This document shows, one piece after another, positions 43,818 to 51,939 of a stretch of 64,000 nt of DNA. The stretch comes from Rhizobium sp. LC145 (GTDB lineage Bacteria; Pseudomonadota; Alphaproteobacteria; Rhizobiales; Rhizobiaceae), in contig NZ_LBHV01000009.1 of assembly GCF_001005825.1 (NCBI RefSeq), positions 62,001 to 126,000 of the forward strand, in the 5' to 3' direction. Each line of letters opens with the position of its first letter. Positions within the stretch are counted from its first letter, which is position 1. The notes under the pieces are model-generated. The model saw only the letters and a program-made list of their open reading frames with translations. It did not search any database and had not been told where the DNA came from. The translations under genes and the position numbers were made by a program.

Positions 43818-44635
43818 GCGCTCCCACGCGCCCAAAACGCCTCACGCCCCGGCATATCCAGGCGATGAAAGGCAGCGATCCGATCGTTTGCCTGACCGCC
43901 TACACAACGCCGACGGCGCGTCTGCTCGACCCCCATTGCGATCTGCTGCTGGTCGGCGATTCACTGGGCATGGTTCTCTATGGGATGGAAACCACCGTCG
44001 GCGTCACCCTTGAAATGATGATTGCGCACGGTCAGGCCGTGATGCGGGGAGCGGGCAAGGCCTGCGTGGTCGTGGATATGCCCTTCGGCACCTATCAGGA
44101 ATCCAAGGAGGTCGCTTTCAGAAACGCAGTGCGCGTACTCCAGGAGACGGGATGCGACGCGATCAAGCTCGAGGGTGGAGAGGAGATGGCCGAGACCGTC
44201 GGCTTCCTGTCGGCTCGTGGCGTCCCCGTTCTCGGACATATCGGTTTGATGCCTCAGCAGGTGAACACGGCCGGCGGTTACCGTTCGGTTGGGCATTCTG
44301 AACAGGAAGGCGAAAAGCTGCGGCGCGATGCAAGCGCGGTTGGCGGCGCCGGCGCATTCGCGGTGGTCATCGAGGGGACCGTGGAGCCGCTCGCCCGCGA
44401 ACTGACCGGGTTGATCGATGTTCCGACCATCGGGATCGGCGCGTCGTCCGCATGCGACGGCCAGATCCTGGTTTCGGACGATATGCTTGGGCTTTTCAAT
44501 GAGTTCACGCCGCGCTTCGTCAAACGCTATGACGAGCTCGGCCAGAGAATTTCCAGGGCTGCCGAGGAATACGCTACCGACGTCCGCTCCCGCCGGTTTC
44601 CCGGACCGGAACATACGTTCAAGCCTCGGTCCTGA
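43814..44635 (+). CDS. panB: 3-methyl-2-oxobutanoate hydroxymethyltransferase
   Basis: A 273-residue TIM-barrel enzyme that makes ketopantoate from 2-oxoisovalerate and methylene-tetrahydrofolate. Diagnostic stretches are VCLTAYTTPTARLLD, LVGDSLGMVLYG and the metal-site VVDMPFGTYQ; GHIGLMPQ and ECGs-like VVIEGTVEPLA follow. It forms a two-gene unit with panC. This panCB arrangement is plasmid-borne in some Rhizobium species. Confidence 0.95.
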   Translation: MSAPTRPKRLTPRHIQAMKGSDPIVCLTAYTTPTARLLDPHCDLLLVGDSLGMVLYGMETTVGVTLEMMIAHGQAVMRGAGKACVVVDMPFGTYQESKEVAFRNAVRVLQETGCDAIKLEGGEEMAETVGFLSARGVPVLGHIGLMPQQVNTAGGYRSVGHSEQEGEKLRRDASAVGGAGAFAVVIEGTVEPLARELTGLIDVPTIGIGASSACDGQILVSDDMLGLFNEFTPRFVKRYDELGQRISRAAEEYATDVRSRRFPGPEHTFKPRS

Positions 44636-44734
44636 CTGGCGAAGACGCTATGCCGGCTCTCGATGTGTTCGCGCTGTCAATTCGCCGGTTGCCGGCTATA
44701 AAGGCGCTTGATTGCCACTGGAGATGTGACCCGC

Positions 44735-45634
44735 GTGACGGCTGGACTTGCCCTTGCTGAACTCATAGCCGTATTGATCGCAGCGACCCAGGGGGAGCCG
44801 AAGGTCATGACCGTGAGGCGGGGCGAGGCACTGCCGTCGGGACCGTTCGAGCTCGGCCACAGGAGCCTGCAGGCGGGCTTGAGGGAATGGGTGCAGGACC
44901 AGACGGGTCATCCCGTCGGCTACCTGGAGCAGCTCTATACATTTGCCGATCGCGACCGCACGCATGAAAGCGCCCGATGGCGGGCGATCTCGATCAGCTA
45001 TCTCGGCCTTGTGCGCGAGCAGGCGGCACCGGGTGCCGGAAACCCCGGCTGGCATGGTTGGTACGAATATTTTCCCTGGGAGGACCATAGGAAGGGCAGG
45101 CCGGAAATCCTGTCGGAAATTGCCGACCGGCTGCAGAGATGGGCGGAGGCGGAACCATCCCGCCGAGAATATCGGAAGCGCCGGGTCGAGTTCACCTTCG
45201 GTCTTGAGGGCGCTCCCTGGAACGAGGAGCTTGTCCTCCATCGCTACGAACTGATGTACGAAGCAGGCTTGGTTGCCGAAGCGGCCCCGGGGTCCGGTTC
45301 GGCTGGCCGGGCGATGTTCGCAGATCATCGCCGCATCCTGGCAACCGGTATTGCCCGCCTGCGCGCCAAGATCAAATACCGGCCGGTCGTCTTCGAACTG
45401 ATGCCGGAAAGCTTCACGCTCCTGCAACTGCAGCGCACCGTCGAGGCTCTAGCCGGGCTTACCTTGCACAAGCCGAACTTCCGCCGGCTGATCGATCAGC
45501 AGGAGCTCATCGAGGAAACCGGCGAGGTCACAAGCGAGACCGGCGGCCGGCCGGCCAAGCTGTTCCGCTATCGCCACGCGGTGCTGGAAGAGCGGGCGCT
45601 ATCGGGATCGAAACTTCCTCTTTCACGCAGTTGA
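44735..45634 (+). CDS. nrtR: NrtR, Nudix-related regulator of NAD synthesis
   Basis: About 299 residues. The N-terminal two thirds resemble a Nudix domain (LAELIAVLIAATQGEPKVMTV, split; GHPVGYLEQLYTFADRDR) without an intact Nudix box, and the C-terminal part is a winged helix (FTLLQLQRTVEALAGL, PNFRRLIDQQELIEETG). This combination is NrtR. Such proteins sense ADP-ribose or related NAD metabolites. The GTG at 44735 is chosen for its TGGAGA site; GTG 44726 and TTG 44708 are alternatives. It lies directly upstream of nadABC, with a palindrome before nadA. Confidence 0.85.
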   Translation: MTAGLALAELIAVLIAATQGEPKVMTVRRGEALPSGPFELGHRSLQAGLREWVQDQTGHPVGYLEQLYTFADRDRTHESARWRAISISYLGLVREQAAPGAGNPGWHGWYEYFPWEDHRKGRPEILSEIADRLQRWAEAEPSRREYRKRRVEFTFGLEGAPWNEELVLHRYELMYEAGLVAEAAPGSGSAGRAMFADHRRILATGIARLRAKIKYRPVVFELMPESFTLLQLQRTVEALAGLTLHKPNFRRLIDQQELIEETGEVTSETGGRPAKLFRYRHAVLEERALSGSKLPLSRS

Positions 45635-45659
45635 CATAAACTCTGTTTGAGAATATCTA
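45631..45659 (+). promoter_or_regulatory. nadABC promoter
   Basis: TTGACA (45631-45636), overlapping the nrtR stop codon, and TATCTA (45654-45659) are 17 bases apart. The NrtR palindrome follows 11 bases downstream, so bound NrtR would block initiation. Confidence 0.55.
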
Positions 45660-45670
45660 TGCGCTCTCGA

Positions 45671-45689
45671 TATACTCACTTGGAGTATA
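45671..45689. promoter_or_regulatory. NrtR operator upstream of nadA
   Basis: TATACTC (45671-45677) and GAGTATA (45683-45689) are exact reverse complements with a five-base spacer. The site lies between the promoter and the nadA ribosome site (AGGAG at 45692). The adjacent nrtR gene makes NrtR the expected repressor. Confidence 0.7.
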
Positions 45690-45702
45690 ATAGGAGTCGC
45701 GC

Positions 45703-46674
45703 ATGAACTCGTCGATTTCGGCATCCTCACTTTACGATCGCGTCAGCCGCGTCATCCCCAAGGCCGAGTGGATGGCCTATGAGGCCGATGTCGAGGCCAT
45801 CTTGGACCTCAAGCGCCGCCGCAACGCGGTGATCCTCGCGCACAATTATCAGACGCCGGAAATCTTCCATGGCGTTGCGGATATCGTCGGCGACAGTCTG
45901 GCGCTTGCCCGCAAGGCAATCGAGGTGGATGCCGAGGTCATCGTTCTCGCCGGCGTGCATTTCATGGCGGAGACCGCAAAGCTCCTGAACCCTAAAAAGA
46001 CGGTGCTGATCCCGGACATGAAGGCGGGCTGTTCGCTGGCGGAATCGATAACGCCGGAGGACATCGCGCTCCTGAGGCAGGCCCATCCCCGCGTGCCGGT
46101 CGTCACCTATGTCAATACGTCGGCCGCGGTGAAGGCGGCATCCGACATTTGTTGCACATCGGGCAATGCAAAACAGGTGGTCGAATCGCTCGGCGTTCCG
46201 AAAGTGCTGATGATCCCCGACGAATATCTTGCTCGCAACGTTGCGCGGGAGACGAGCGTCGAAATCATCGCCTGGCACGGCCATTGCGAGGTGCATGAAC
46301 TGTTCAGCGCTGAGGATGTCCGGGATTTGCGCGAGGCCTATCCGGGCGTGACGGTTCTTGCCCATCCCGAATGCCCGCCAGACGTGGTGGCCGAGGCGGA
46401 CTTTGCCGGCTCCACGGCGGTCATGTCCGATTATGTCGGGCAAAAGAAGCCCGCCCGCGTCGTGTTGCTGACGGAATGCTCGATGAGCGACAATGTCGCG
46501 GTCCACCATCCGGATGTGGAATTCGTACGGCCCTGCAATCTCTGTCCGCACATGAAACGCATCACGCTCTCCAACATCCGCAAAGCGCTTGAGGAGAACC
46601 GGCACGAGGTGATCGTCGATCCGGCGGTCGCCGTCGCTGCGCGCCGCGCTGTCGAAAGGATGCTCGCCGTATGA
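45703..46674 (+). CDS. nadA: Quinolinate synthase
   Basis: A 323-residue 4Fe-4S enzyme that condenses iminoaspartate with dihydroxyacetone phosphate to quinolinate. Cluster and active-site cysteine regions are PDMKAGCSLAES, DICCTSGNAK and RPCNLCPHMKRI. LAHNYQTPEI marks the N-terminal substrate site. It is the first gene of nadABC and overlaps nadB by four bases. Confidence 0.95.
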   Translation: MNSSISASSLYDRVSRVIPKAEWMAYEADVEAILDLKRRRNAVILAHNYQTPEIFHGVADIVGDSLALARKAIEVDAEVIVLAGVHFMAETAKLLNPKKTVLIPDMKAGCSLAESITPEDIALLRQAHPRVPVVTYVNTSAAVKAASDICCTSGNAKQVVESLGVPKVLMIPDEYLARNVARETSVEIIAWHGHCEVHELFSAEDVRDLREAYPGVTVLAHPECPPDVVAEADFAGSTAVMSDYVGQKKPARVVLLTECSMSDNVAVHHPDVEFVRPCNLCPHMKRITLSNIRKALEENRHEVIVDPAVAVAARRAVERMLAV

Positions 46675-48212
46675 CCGAGCAGCTCGATCATCTCGCCGGC
46701 TGCGTCGCGGTCGTCGGGAGCGGACTGGCCGGTCTGATGACGGCGCTGACGCTCGCTCCGCGCCCGGTCGTGCTTGTCACCCGCGCTGGCCTCGGCGCCG
46801 GGACGTCGAGCGCCTGGGCGCAGGGCGGCATTGCCGCGAGTCTTGGTGCCGATGACAGCGTGGACCTGCATCTGGCCGACACGCTTGCCGCCGGTGACGG
46901 GCTTTGCGATCCGGCCGTTGCGGCATCGATCCTGAAGGAGGCACCTGCGGCTATTGCCCTGCTGGAGAAATTCGGTGTCGGCTTCGATAGGGCCGGCAAG
47001 GGTGCATTCATGCTCGGCCTAGAGGCGGCCCATTCCCGCCGCCGCATCGTCCATGCACAAGGCGATGCCTCCGGTGCGGCTATCGTCAGGGCTCTGGTGC
47101 AGGCTGTCCTGCACACGCCTTCAATTTCGATCCTGACGGACGTGGAGGTCCGTCGGCTGCTCATGGATGGTGACCATGTCGCGGGCCTGCTCTGCGCGAC
47201 TTCGAGCGGTGCTGCGGTCCTCCCGGCATCGCAGGTCGTGCTGGCGACGGGCGGGTTGGGCGGCCTCTATGACGCAAGCACCAATCCAACCGGTAATTTT
47301 GGTCAGGGCATCATGCTGGCGGCAAGGGCGGGAGCCATGCTTGCCGACATGGAGTTCGTGCAGTTCCATCCGACCGCGCTCGATTCTCCGAGGCGGCCGT
47401 TGGCATTGGTGAGCGAGGCGGTCCGCGGCGAAGGCGCGGTCCTGCTCAACGAGAAGGGCGAGCGTTTCCTCGCTCGTGAGCCGGGTGCCGAGCTTGCTCC
47501 CAGAGATGTCGTGGCGCGCGCCATCGGCGCCGAGATCGCCCGCGGCGGCCGGGTGTTTCTGGATGCTCGCAAGGCGCTGGGCGCGAGGTTTTCAAGCCGC
47601 TTTCCGACGATCGACGGGTTTTGTCGTGAAGCGGGCGTCGATCCATCGCGAGAGTTTATCCCGGTCCGTCCCGCCGTCCATTACCATATGGGCGGGGTAG
47701 CGACGGATGCCGGCGGCCGAAGCTCGGTTCGCGGTCTTTGGGTCGTGGGGGAGGCGGCATGCACCGGCCTTCACGGCGCCAATCGTCTCGCCAGCAATTC
47801 GCTGCTCGAGGCGGCCGTCATGGGCATGCGCGCCGCACGCGATATCGCGGGTCTGCTGCAGGAATCAGAAGGAGGCCTCCGATCGGAGCCACTGCCGGCC
47901 TCGCCGGACCTTGCTGTCATCCGCCCCATTGTGTCACGGCATCTGGGCGTGCTGCGAAACGCCGCTTCCATTCGCGAGGCGGTTGCCGGGCTCCTGCCGC
48001 TGGCGGAGTGTGAGGGGCCTTCGTCCGATCCGGCAATCGTCGCCTTGCTGATAAGTGTCTTTGCGGAACTCAGGCAGGAGTCGCGCGGTGCACATGCGCG
48101 CACGGACTTTCCTCTCAAGCTCGCCAAGCCTCAGCGCCGCGTCATGCGGCTCACTGATGCGCTTGAAGCCGCCCACGACATCCTCTCCCACTCGCTTGCC
48201 AGGAGCGCCTGA
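46671..48212 (+). CDS. nadB: L-aspartate oxidase
   Basis: A 513-residue flavoprotein making iminoaspartate from aspartate. It has an N-terminal FAD fold (VAVVGSGLAGLMTAL), SSAWAQGGIAASLG, the fumarate-reductase-like EFVQFHPTAL and PAVHYHMGGVATD, and GEAACTGLHGANRLASNS. The product is unstable and passes to NadA. The nadC start follows its stop by one base. Confidence 0.95.
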   Translation: MTEQLDHLAGCVAVVGSGLAGLMTALTLAPRPVVLVTRAGLGAGTSSAWAQGGIAASLGADDSVDLHLADTLAAGDGLCDPAVAASILKEAPAAIALLEKFGVGFDRAGKGAFMLGLEAAHSRRRIVHAQGDASGAAIVRALVQAVLHTPSISILTDVEVRRLLMDGDHVAGLLCATSSGAAVLPASQVVLATGGLGGLYDASTNPTGNFGQGIMLAARAGAMLADMEFVQFHPTALDSPRRPLALVSEAVRGEGAVLLNEKGERFLAREPGAELAPRDVVARAIGAEIARGGRVFLDARKALGARFSSRFPTIDGFCREAGVDPSREFIPVRPAVHYHMGGVATDAGGRSSVRGLWVVGEAACTGLHGANRLASNSLLEAAVMGMRAARDIAGLLQESEGGLRSEPLPASPDLAVIRPIVSRHLGVLRNAASIREAVAGLLPLAECEGPSSDPAIVALLISVFAELRQESRGAHARTDFPLKLAKPQRRVMRLTDALEAAHDILSHSLARSA

Positions 48213-48213
48213 C

Positions 48214-49068
48214 ATGCTTCTCTCTCCTCTTCCCAAGCTCATTCTGGAGCAGCCGGTTCGCGCAGCCCTCATGGAAGACCTGGGGCTCGCCGGCGATATC
48301 ACGTCGGCGACGGTCATCCCTGCGGATCATCGTTCGACGGTGGTGATGGCTGCCCGCAAACCTGGGGTTATAGCCGGCCTCGATGCCGCTGAATTGGCCT
48401 TCCAGCTCATCGATCCGGCGATCGTGATGAGCCGCCATGTGCCGGACGGTGCAAGCGTGAAGGCCGGTGACGTCATCGCGACGATCGAAGGCCCTTCGCG
48501 AGGCTTGCTGACGGCGGAAAGGACCGCTCTCAATTTTGTGGGTCATCTATCCGGCATCGCCACAGTCACGGCGGAGATCGTGGCTGCAATCAGCGGGACG
48601 AGGGCATCGGTGGTCTGCACCCGCAAGACGACACCGGGACTTCGTGCTCTCGAGAAATATGCGGTTCGCGCCGGTGGCGGCATGAACCATCGTTTCGCGC
48701 TTCATGATGCAGTGTTGATAAAGGACAACCACGTTGCGATTGCCGGCGGTGTCGCCGAGGCGATCCGGCGCGCGAAAGCCGGGGCTGGCCATATGGTCAA
48801 GATCGAGGTGGAAGTCGACACGCTCGAACAGCTGCGCCACGCCGTGGATATCGGCGTCGATGCCGTGCTGCTGGACAACATGACGCCGGAGGAGTTGCGC
48901 GAAGCGGTCGCGATCGTCAAAGGACGGGCCATTACGGAAGCTTCGGGTGGCATCACCCCTTCGAGCGCAGCCTCAATCGCCGGGGCGGGTGTGGACCTTC
49001 TTTCGATCGGCTGGATCACCCATAGCGCGCCGACACTCGATATCGGGCTTGATTTTGTTTCCCCATAA
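48214..49068 (+). CDS. nadC: Nicotinate-nucleotide pyrophosphorylase (quinolinate PRTase)
   Basis: A 284-residue enzyme converting quinolinate and PRPP to nicotinate mononucleotide. Motifs are EDLGLAGDITSA, the core TRKTTPGLRALEKYAV, and NHRFALHDAVLIKDNH; the end VDLLSIGWITHSAP is standard. AGGAG eight bases upstream fixes the start at 48214. It completes the de novo NAD route. Confidence 0.95.
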   Translation: MLLSPLPKLILEQPVRAALMEDLGLAGDITSATVIPADHRSTVVMAARKPGVIAGLDAAELAFQLIDPAIVMSRHVPDGASVKAGDVIATIEGPSRGLLTAERTALNFVGHLSGIATVTAEIVAAISGTRASVVCTRKTTPGLRALEKYAVRAGGGMNHRFALHDAVLIKDNHVAIAGGVAEAIRRAKAGAGHMVKIEVEVDTLEQLRHAVDIGVDAVLLDNMTPEELREAVAIVKGRAITEASGGITPSSAASIAGAGVDLLSIGWITHSAPTLDIGLDFVSP

Positions 49069-49162
49069 AGCGTCGTTGAAGCTTTCTGCCGGCTCCTGTA
49101 TCGGTTAGCTGCCTTTGCCGGACCGGCTGGCCGCAGATATCCAAATGGAACTTCGATAGTCG

Positions 49163-49624
49163 ATGCTTACAAAAAAGGGCAAATACGGGCTCAAGGCGCT
49201 CATCCACCTGGCACAGCTCGAACCTGGCAAGACCGCCTTCATCAGCGAAATTGCCGAACAGAACAACATTTCGAAGAAGTTTCTCGATGCAATCCTTCTC
49301 GAGCTGCGCAAAGGTGGCATCCTGCGCTCCAAAAAGGGGCCTGGCGGCGGATATGCGTTGTCAAAGCCCGCGTCGCAGATCTATGTCGGCCAGGCGGTGC
49401 GCATCCTTGACGGTCCGCTGGCGCCGATCCGTTGTGCCAGCAAGACCGCCTTCGAGCCCTGCGATGATTGCGATCATCCCGAAGATTGTCAGATCAGGCA
49501 CTCCATGACGGACGTGCGCGACGCGATCGCATCCATCCTCGACAACATGACGCTGGAACAGATGGTCGCCAAGCGTTCGAGCGGCCTGCTGGACGGTGAC
49601 GAGATCCGCGCGGGCGGCAAATAG
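49163..49624 (+). CDS. Rrf2-family regulator with cysteine cluster
   Basis: A 153-residue Rrf2 protein. The winged helix reads MLTKKGKYGLKALIHLAQ, FISEIAEQNNISKKFLDAIL and SKKGPGGGYALSKP. A cysteine loop follows (Cys91, Cys100, Cys103, Cys109), in the place where IscR, NsrR and RirA hold an Fe-S cluster but with different spacing. It converges with the SfnB-like gene four bases away. It may control the sulfur genes at 49629-60994 through the twin palindromes at 51572 and 51886; CymR, an Rrf2 protein, controls the analogous Bacillus genes. Confidence 0.85.
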   Translation: MLTKKGKYGLKALIHLAQLEPGKTAFISEIAEQNNISKKFLDAILLELRKGGILRSKKGPGGGYALSKPASQIYVGQAVRILDGPLAPIRCASKTAFEPCDDCDHPEDCQIRHSMTDVRDAIASILDNMTLEQMVAKRSSGLLDGDEIRAGGK

Positions 49625-49628
49625 CGTT

Positions 49629-50846
49629 TCAGAATTGCCCGTTGGGCAGGGGAACATTGCCGTTCAGATGGAAATCCCCGATTGCGTGGTGTTTCCAGCG
49701 GACCGGGTCGTGAACGGTATGGGTGCGGGCATTCCGCCAGTGCCGGTCGAGATTGAGGCTCTCCTTCGTGGAGGAGGTGCCCGCAAGCTCGAAGAGGCCG
49801 TTGGTTGCCTCGAGTGCGGCTTCCGTCGTGAGGATCTTTGCCGCCGCGACAGCGAGTGAAGCCTCCACGGCCGCTTCCGGCGAGGGACTGATCTGTGCCG
49901 CGTCCACCTTGCGACCCGACCGCTCCAGAACCGCGGTCGCGGCTTCGATCTTAACGGCGATCGAACCCGCCCGGGCTATGGTCAAGGGGTCTTCGCTCGC
50001 CGTTTCAATTCCGATATTGCGGTTTCCGCGGGACTTTCCGCGAACGAAGCCGACCATGTCGGTAAAGGCGGCGCGCGCGATGCCGAGATCGACCGCGGCA
50101 TGCAGGAGCTGTCCGAGGGAACCGAGTGGCGCATGCCGCTCCAGGCTGCTGTGATAGCCGATGACCGAGTCGGCCGGGACATACACATTCTTCAAGAGAA
50201 CCGTACCGCTTGCGGTGGTCCTTTGCCCGAACCCGTCCCAATCGTCGGTGATTGTCAATCCGTCCGTCCGGCGCGATACGATGCCCATCGCCAGCCTGCC
50301 CTGATGGTCTTTGCCGAAGATCGCGATCCAGTCGGCGAAAAGGGCGCCGGTCGAGTAGTATTTGCGGCCGGTGATGCGATAGCCCATGCCATCCGGCACG
50401 AACCGCGTCTCGATATCTCCCGCTACCCCCGTTCCGGCTTCCGCGAGTGCATTGGCGAAGTGCTCGCCGGCAAGGGCGCGGGTGAAGAAATATTTCTTCT
50501 GCTCTTCGGTTCCGCTCAGCCGAAGCGCTTCGAGGATGTAGAAATGGCTCTGAGGGATCTGGCCGATGGAGCCGTCTGCCTCGGCCAGGATCGCGATCAC
50601 CTCGGCCAGGAAAGCGTTTGAGATGTCCGCGCCGCCATATTCGGATGGAACGGTGGTCCCCAGGAGACCCGATTGGGCTATAAGCTCCATCTCATCATAG
50701 GGAAGTATGCGTTCGCGATCGCGATGACTTGAACCTTCGGCAAGCCGGGCGGCCAGCGCGCTCGCCACCTCGATGGCTTCGTCTTCCGTCGCAAGATATG
50801 GAGCGACTGCCCTGATCTTTCCCGCCAAATGGAAAACCCTGCTCAT
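49629..50846 (-). CDS. SfnB-type acyl-CoA-dehydrogenase-like flavin monooxygenase
   Basis: A 405-residue member of the DszC/SfnB group within the acyl-CoA dehydrogenase fold. Recognisable parts are GLLGTTVPSEYGGADIS, GSIGQIPQSHFYILEAL, ITDDWDGFGQRTTASGTV and the C-terminal HTVHDPVRWKHHAIGDF. The group uses reduced flavin to attack organosulfur compounds when sulfate is scarce. It lies 129 bases downstream of a flavin reductase gene on the same strand, which could supply the reduced FMN. Its substrate is unknown. Confidence 0.82.
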   Translation of the reverse strand: MSRVFHLAGKIRAVAPYLATEDEAIEVASALAARLAEGSSHRDRERILPYDEMELIAQSGLLGTTVPSEYGGADISNAFLAEVIAILAEADGSIGQIPQSHFYILEALRLSGTEEQKKYFFTRALAGEHFANALAEAGTGVAGDIETRFVPDGMGYRITGRKYYSTGALFADWIAIFGKDHQGRLAMGIVSRRTDGLTITDDWDGFGQRTTASGTVLLKNVYVPADSVIGYHSSLERHAPLGSLGQLLHAAVDLGIARAAFTDMVGFVRGKSRGNRNIGIETASEDPLTIARAGSIAVKIEAATAVLERSGRKVDAAQISPSPEAAVEASLAVAAAKILTTEAALEATNGLFELAGTSSTKESLNLDRHWRNARTHTVHDPVRWKHHAIGDFHLNGNVPLPNGQF

Positions 50847-50975
50847 TGCTCTACTCCCCGATCCAGCCCGTCATTGAGCCATGCGGCAGAGGCCGCGAGA
50901 AGAAATAAATCTTCAATTGCGCGACCGATGGCGACTAATCTTGCCCCGAGTAGGCTGCGGTAGAGAGAAGTCGCC

Positions 50976-51506
50976 CTAGTCTTCCAGATTGCGGTACTGG
51001 CCATGGCTGTAAATCAGGGGTGAGCCGCCTCTCAGGGAAATCGCGATCACGCGCCCGATGATGATGGCATGGCTATGCCGCTCGATGATTTCCTCGACGT
51101 CGCAATCGATAGCGGCCAGGGAGCCGATCAGGGCGGGAGCCCCGGTCGCCAGCGTGGTCCATTCGGCGCTCGCGTAACGTTCCTTACCCTTTACGCCGCC
51201 CTTGCCTGCGAAGCGGTCGGCGACGGCCTGATGTTCCGCGGTGAGGATGTTCACGCAAAAATGGCGATGCCTTTCGATGACCGGCCAGGTGGAGGAGGAG
51301 CGATTGATGTTGACGATCATCGTCGGCGGCTCCACCGACAAAGCCGTGGCGGAGGTCACGGTGGCTCCCGTCCGATCATCTTCTCCCCCGGCGGTAACGA
51401 CCGATACGGTTCCTGCGACATGGCGCATTGCCGCCTTGAGGGCGTCGGGCGCGAGGCTCTCCCGAGCAAGGGAGGGTGCGATCGATAATCTTCCTGCCAA
51501 ATCCAC
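50976..51506 (-). CDS. Flavin reductase (NAD(P)H:FMN), two-component monooxygenase partner
   Basis: A 176-residue flavin-reductase-like split barrel. Family motifs are AMRHVAGTVSVVTAGGED, GATVTSATALSVEPPTMIVNIN (in part), and HFCVNIL. It would deliver FMNH2 to the SfnB-like enzyme and to the LLM monooxygenases encoded divergently. It starts one end of the 433-base divergent region, 65 bases from one copy of the near-palindrome. Confidence 0.87.
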   Translation of the reverse strand: MDLAGRLSIAPSLARESLAPDALKAAMRHVAGTVSVVTAGGEDDRTGATVTSATALSVEPPTMIVNINRSSSTWPVIERHRHFCVNILTAEHQAVADRFAGKGGVKGKERYASAEWTTLATGAPALIGSLAAIDCDVEEIIERHSHAIIIGRVIAISLRGGSPLIYSHGQYRNLED

Positions 51507-51571
51507 GGCAATTCCTCCAGCAAATGATGGGGAGCAATCTGCTCCTTCCTTGATGTCCGTCGAACGCTAAA

Positions 51572-51590
51572 GTCTATTAAATAAGTAGAC
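51572..51590. promoter_or_regulatory. Near-palindrome, copy 1
   Basis: GTCTA (51572-51576) and TAGAC (51586-51590) flank an AT-rich centre. It lies 65 bases upstream of the flavin reductase start on the minus strand. The reverse complement matches copy 2 at 51886-51904 closely (CTACT, then TTAATAGAC). Confidence 0.65.
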
Positions 51591-51885
51591 AAACAAGATA
51601 ATGATAAAGATCCCGGTTGCCGTAGAAGGTTTTTCCGCGACACGGGGCTGTTTGAGGAGAAAAGGTGAAACGCTTGCCAGGGCGTGGCGGGCGCCAAATC
51701 ATGGCGGCGGGTGCGGGTTCGCGACGGCTTCAAGACGTGAGAATGTCGCGCCGCTGCGGATAGGAGTCATATGCGGCCAGCCTTTTGAAGGCCGTGCTCA
51801 TTGGAAAACCAGGAGTGGCAAGTGGGCGCGACTTGGAAAATGATTTCCCTCTTCTTTCTCACAATCGGAAATATCTCCCTTCATT

Positions 51886-51904
51886 ATCTACTAAATTAAT
51901 AGAC
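51886..51904. promoter_or_regulatory. Near-palindrome, copy 2
   Basis: ATCTACTAAATTAATAGAC, 35 bases upstream of the rightward operon's first ATG. It is the inverted form of copy 1. Placement relative to each gene is mirror-like, which suggests one regulator controlling both directions. Confidence 0.65.
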
Positions 51905-51939
51905 AAATAAGGTCATGATCAACCCGCCTCCGCGAGGTC

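Larger units (their letters stand above)
51507..51939. other. Divergent promoter region of the sulfur block
   Basis: This 433-base region separates the flavin reductase gene from the rightward monooxygenase operon. It contains two copies of one near-palindrome in opposite orientation, each next to one of the flanking genes. Between them (51600-51880) I see no supportable gene; an 80-codon frame at 51601 lacks a ribosome site and any family feature. Confidence 0.5.

Noticed and set aside
51601..51843. 80-codon frame in the divergent sulfur promoter region
   Set aside because: No ribosome site, no recognisable fold, and it lies between two operator copies.
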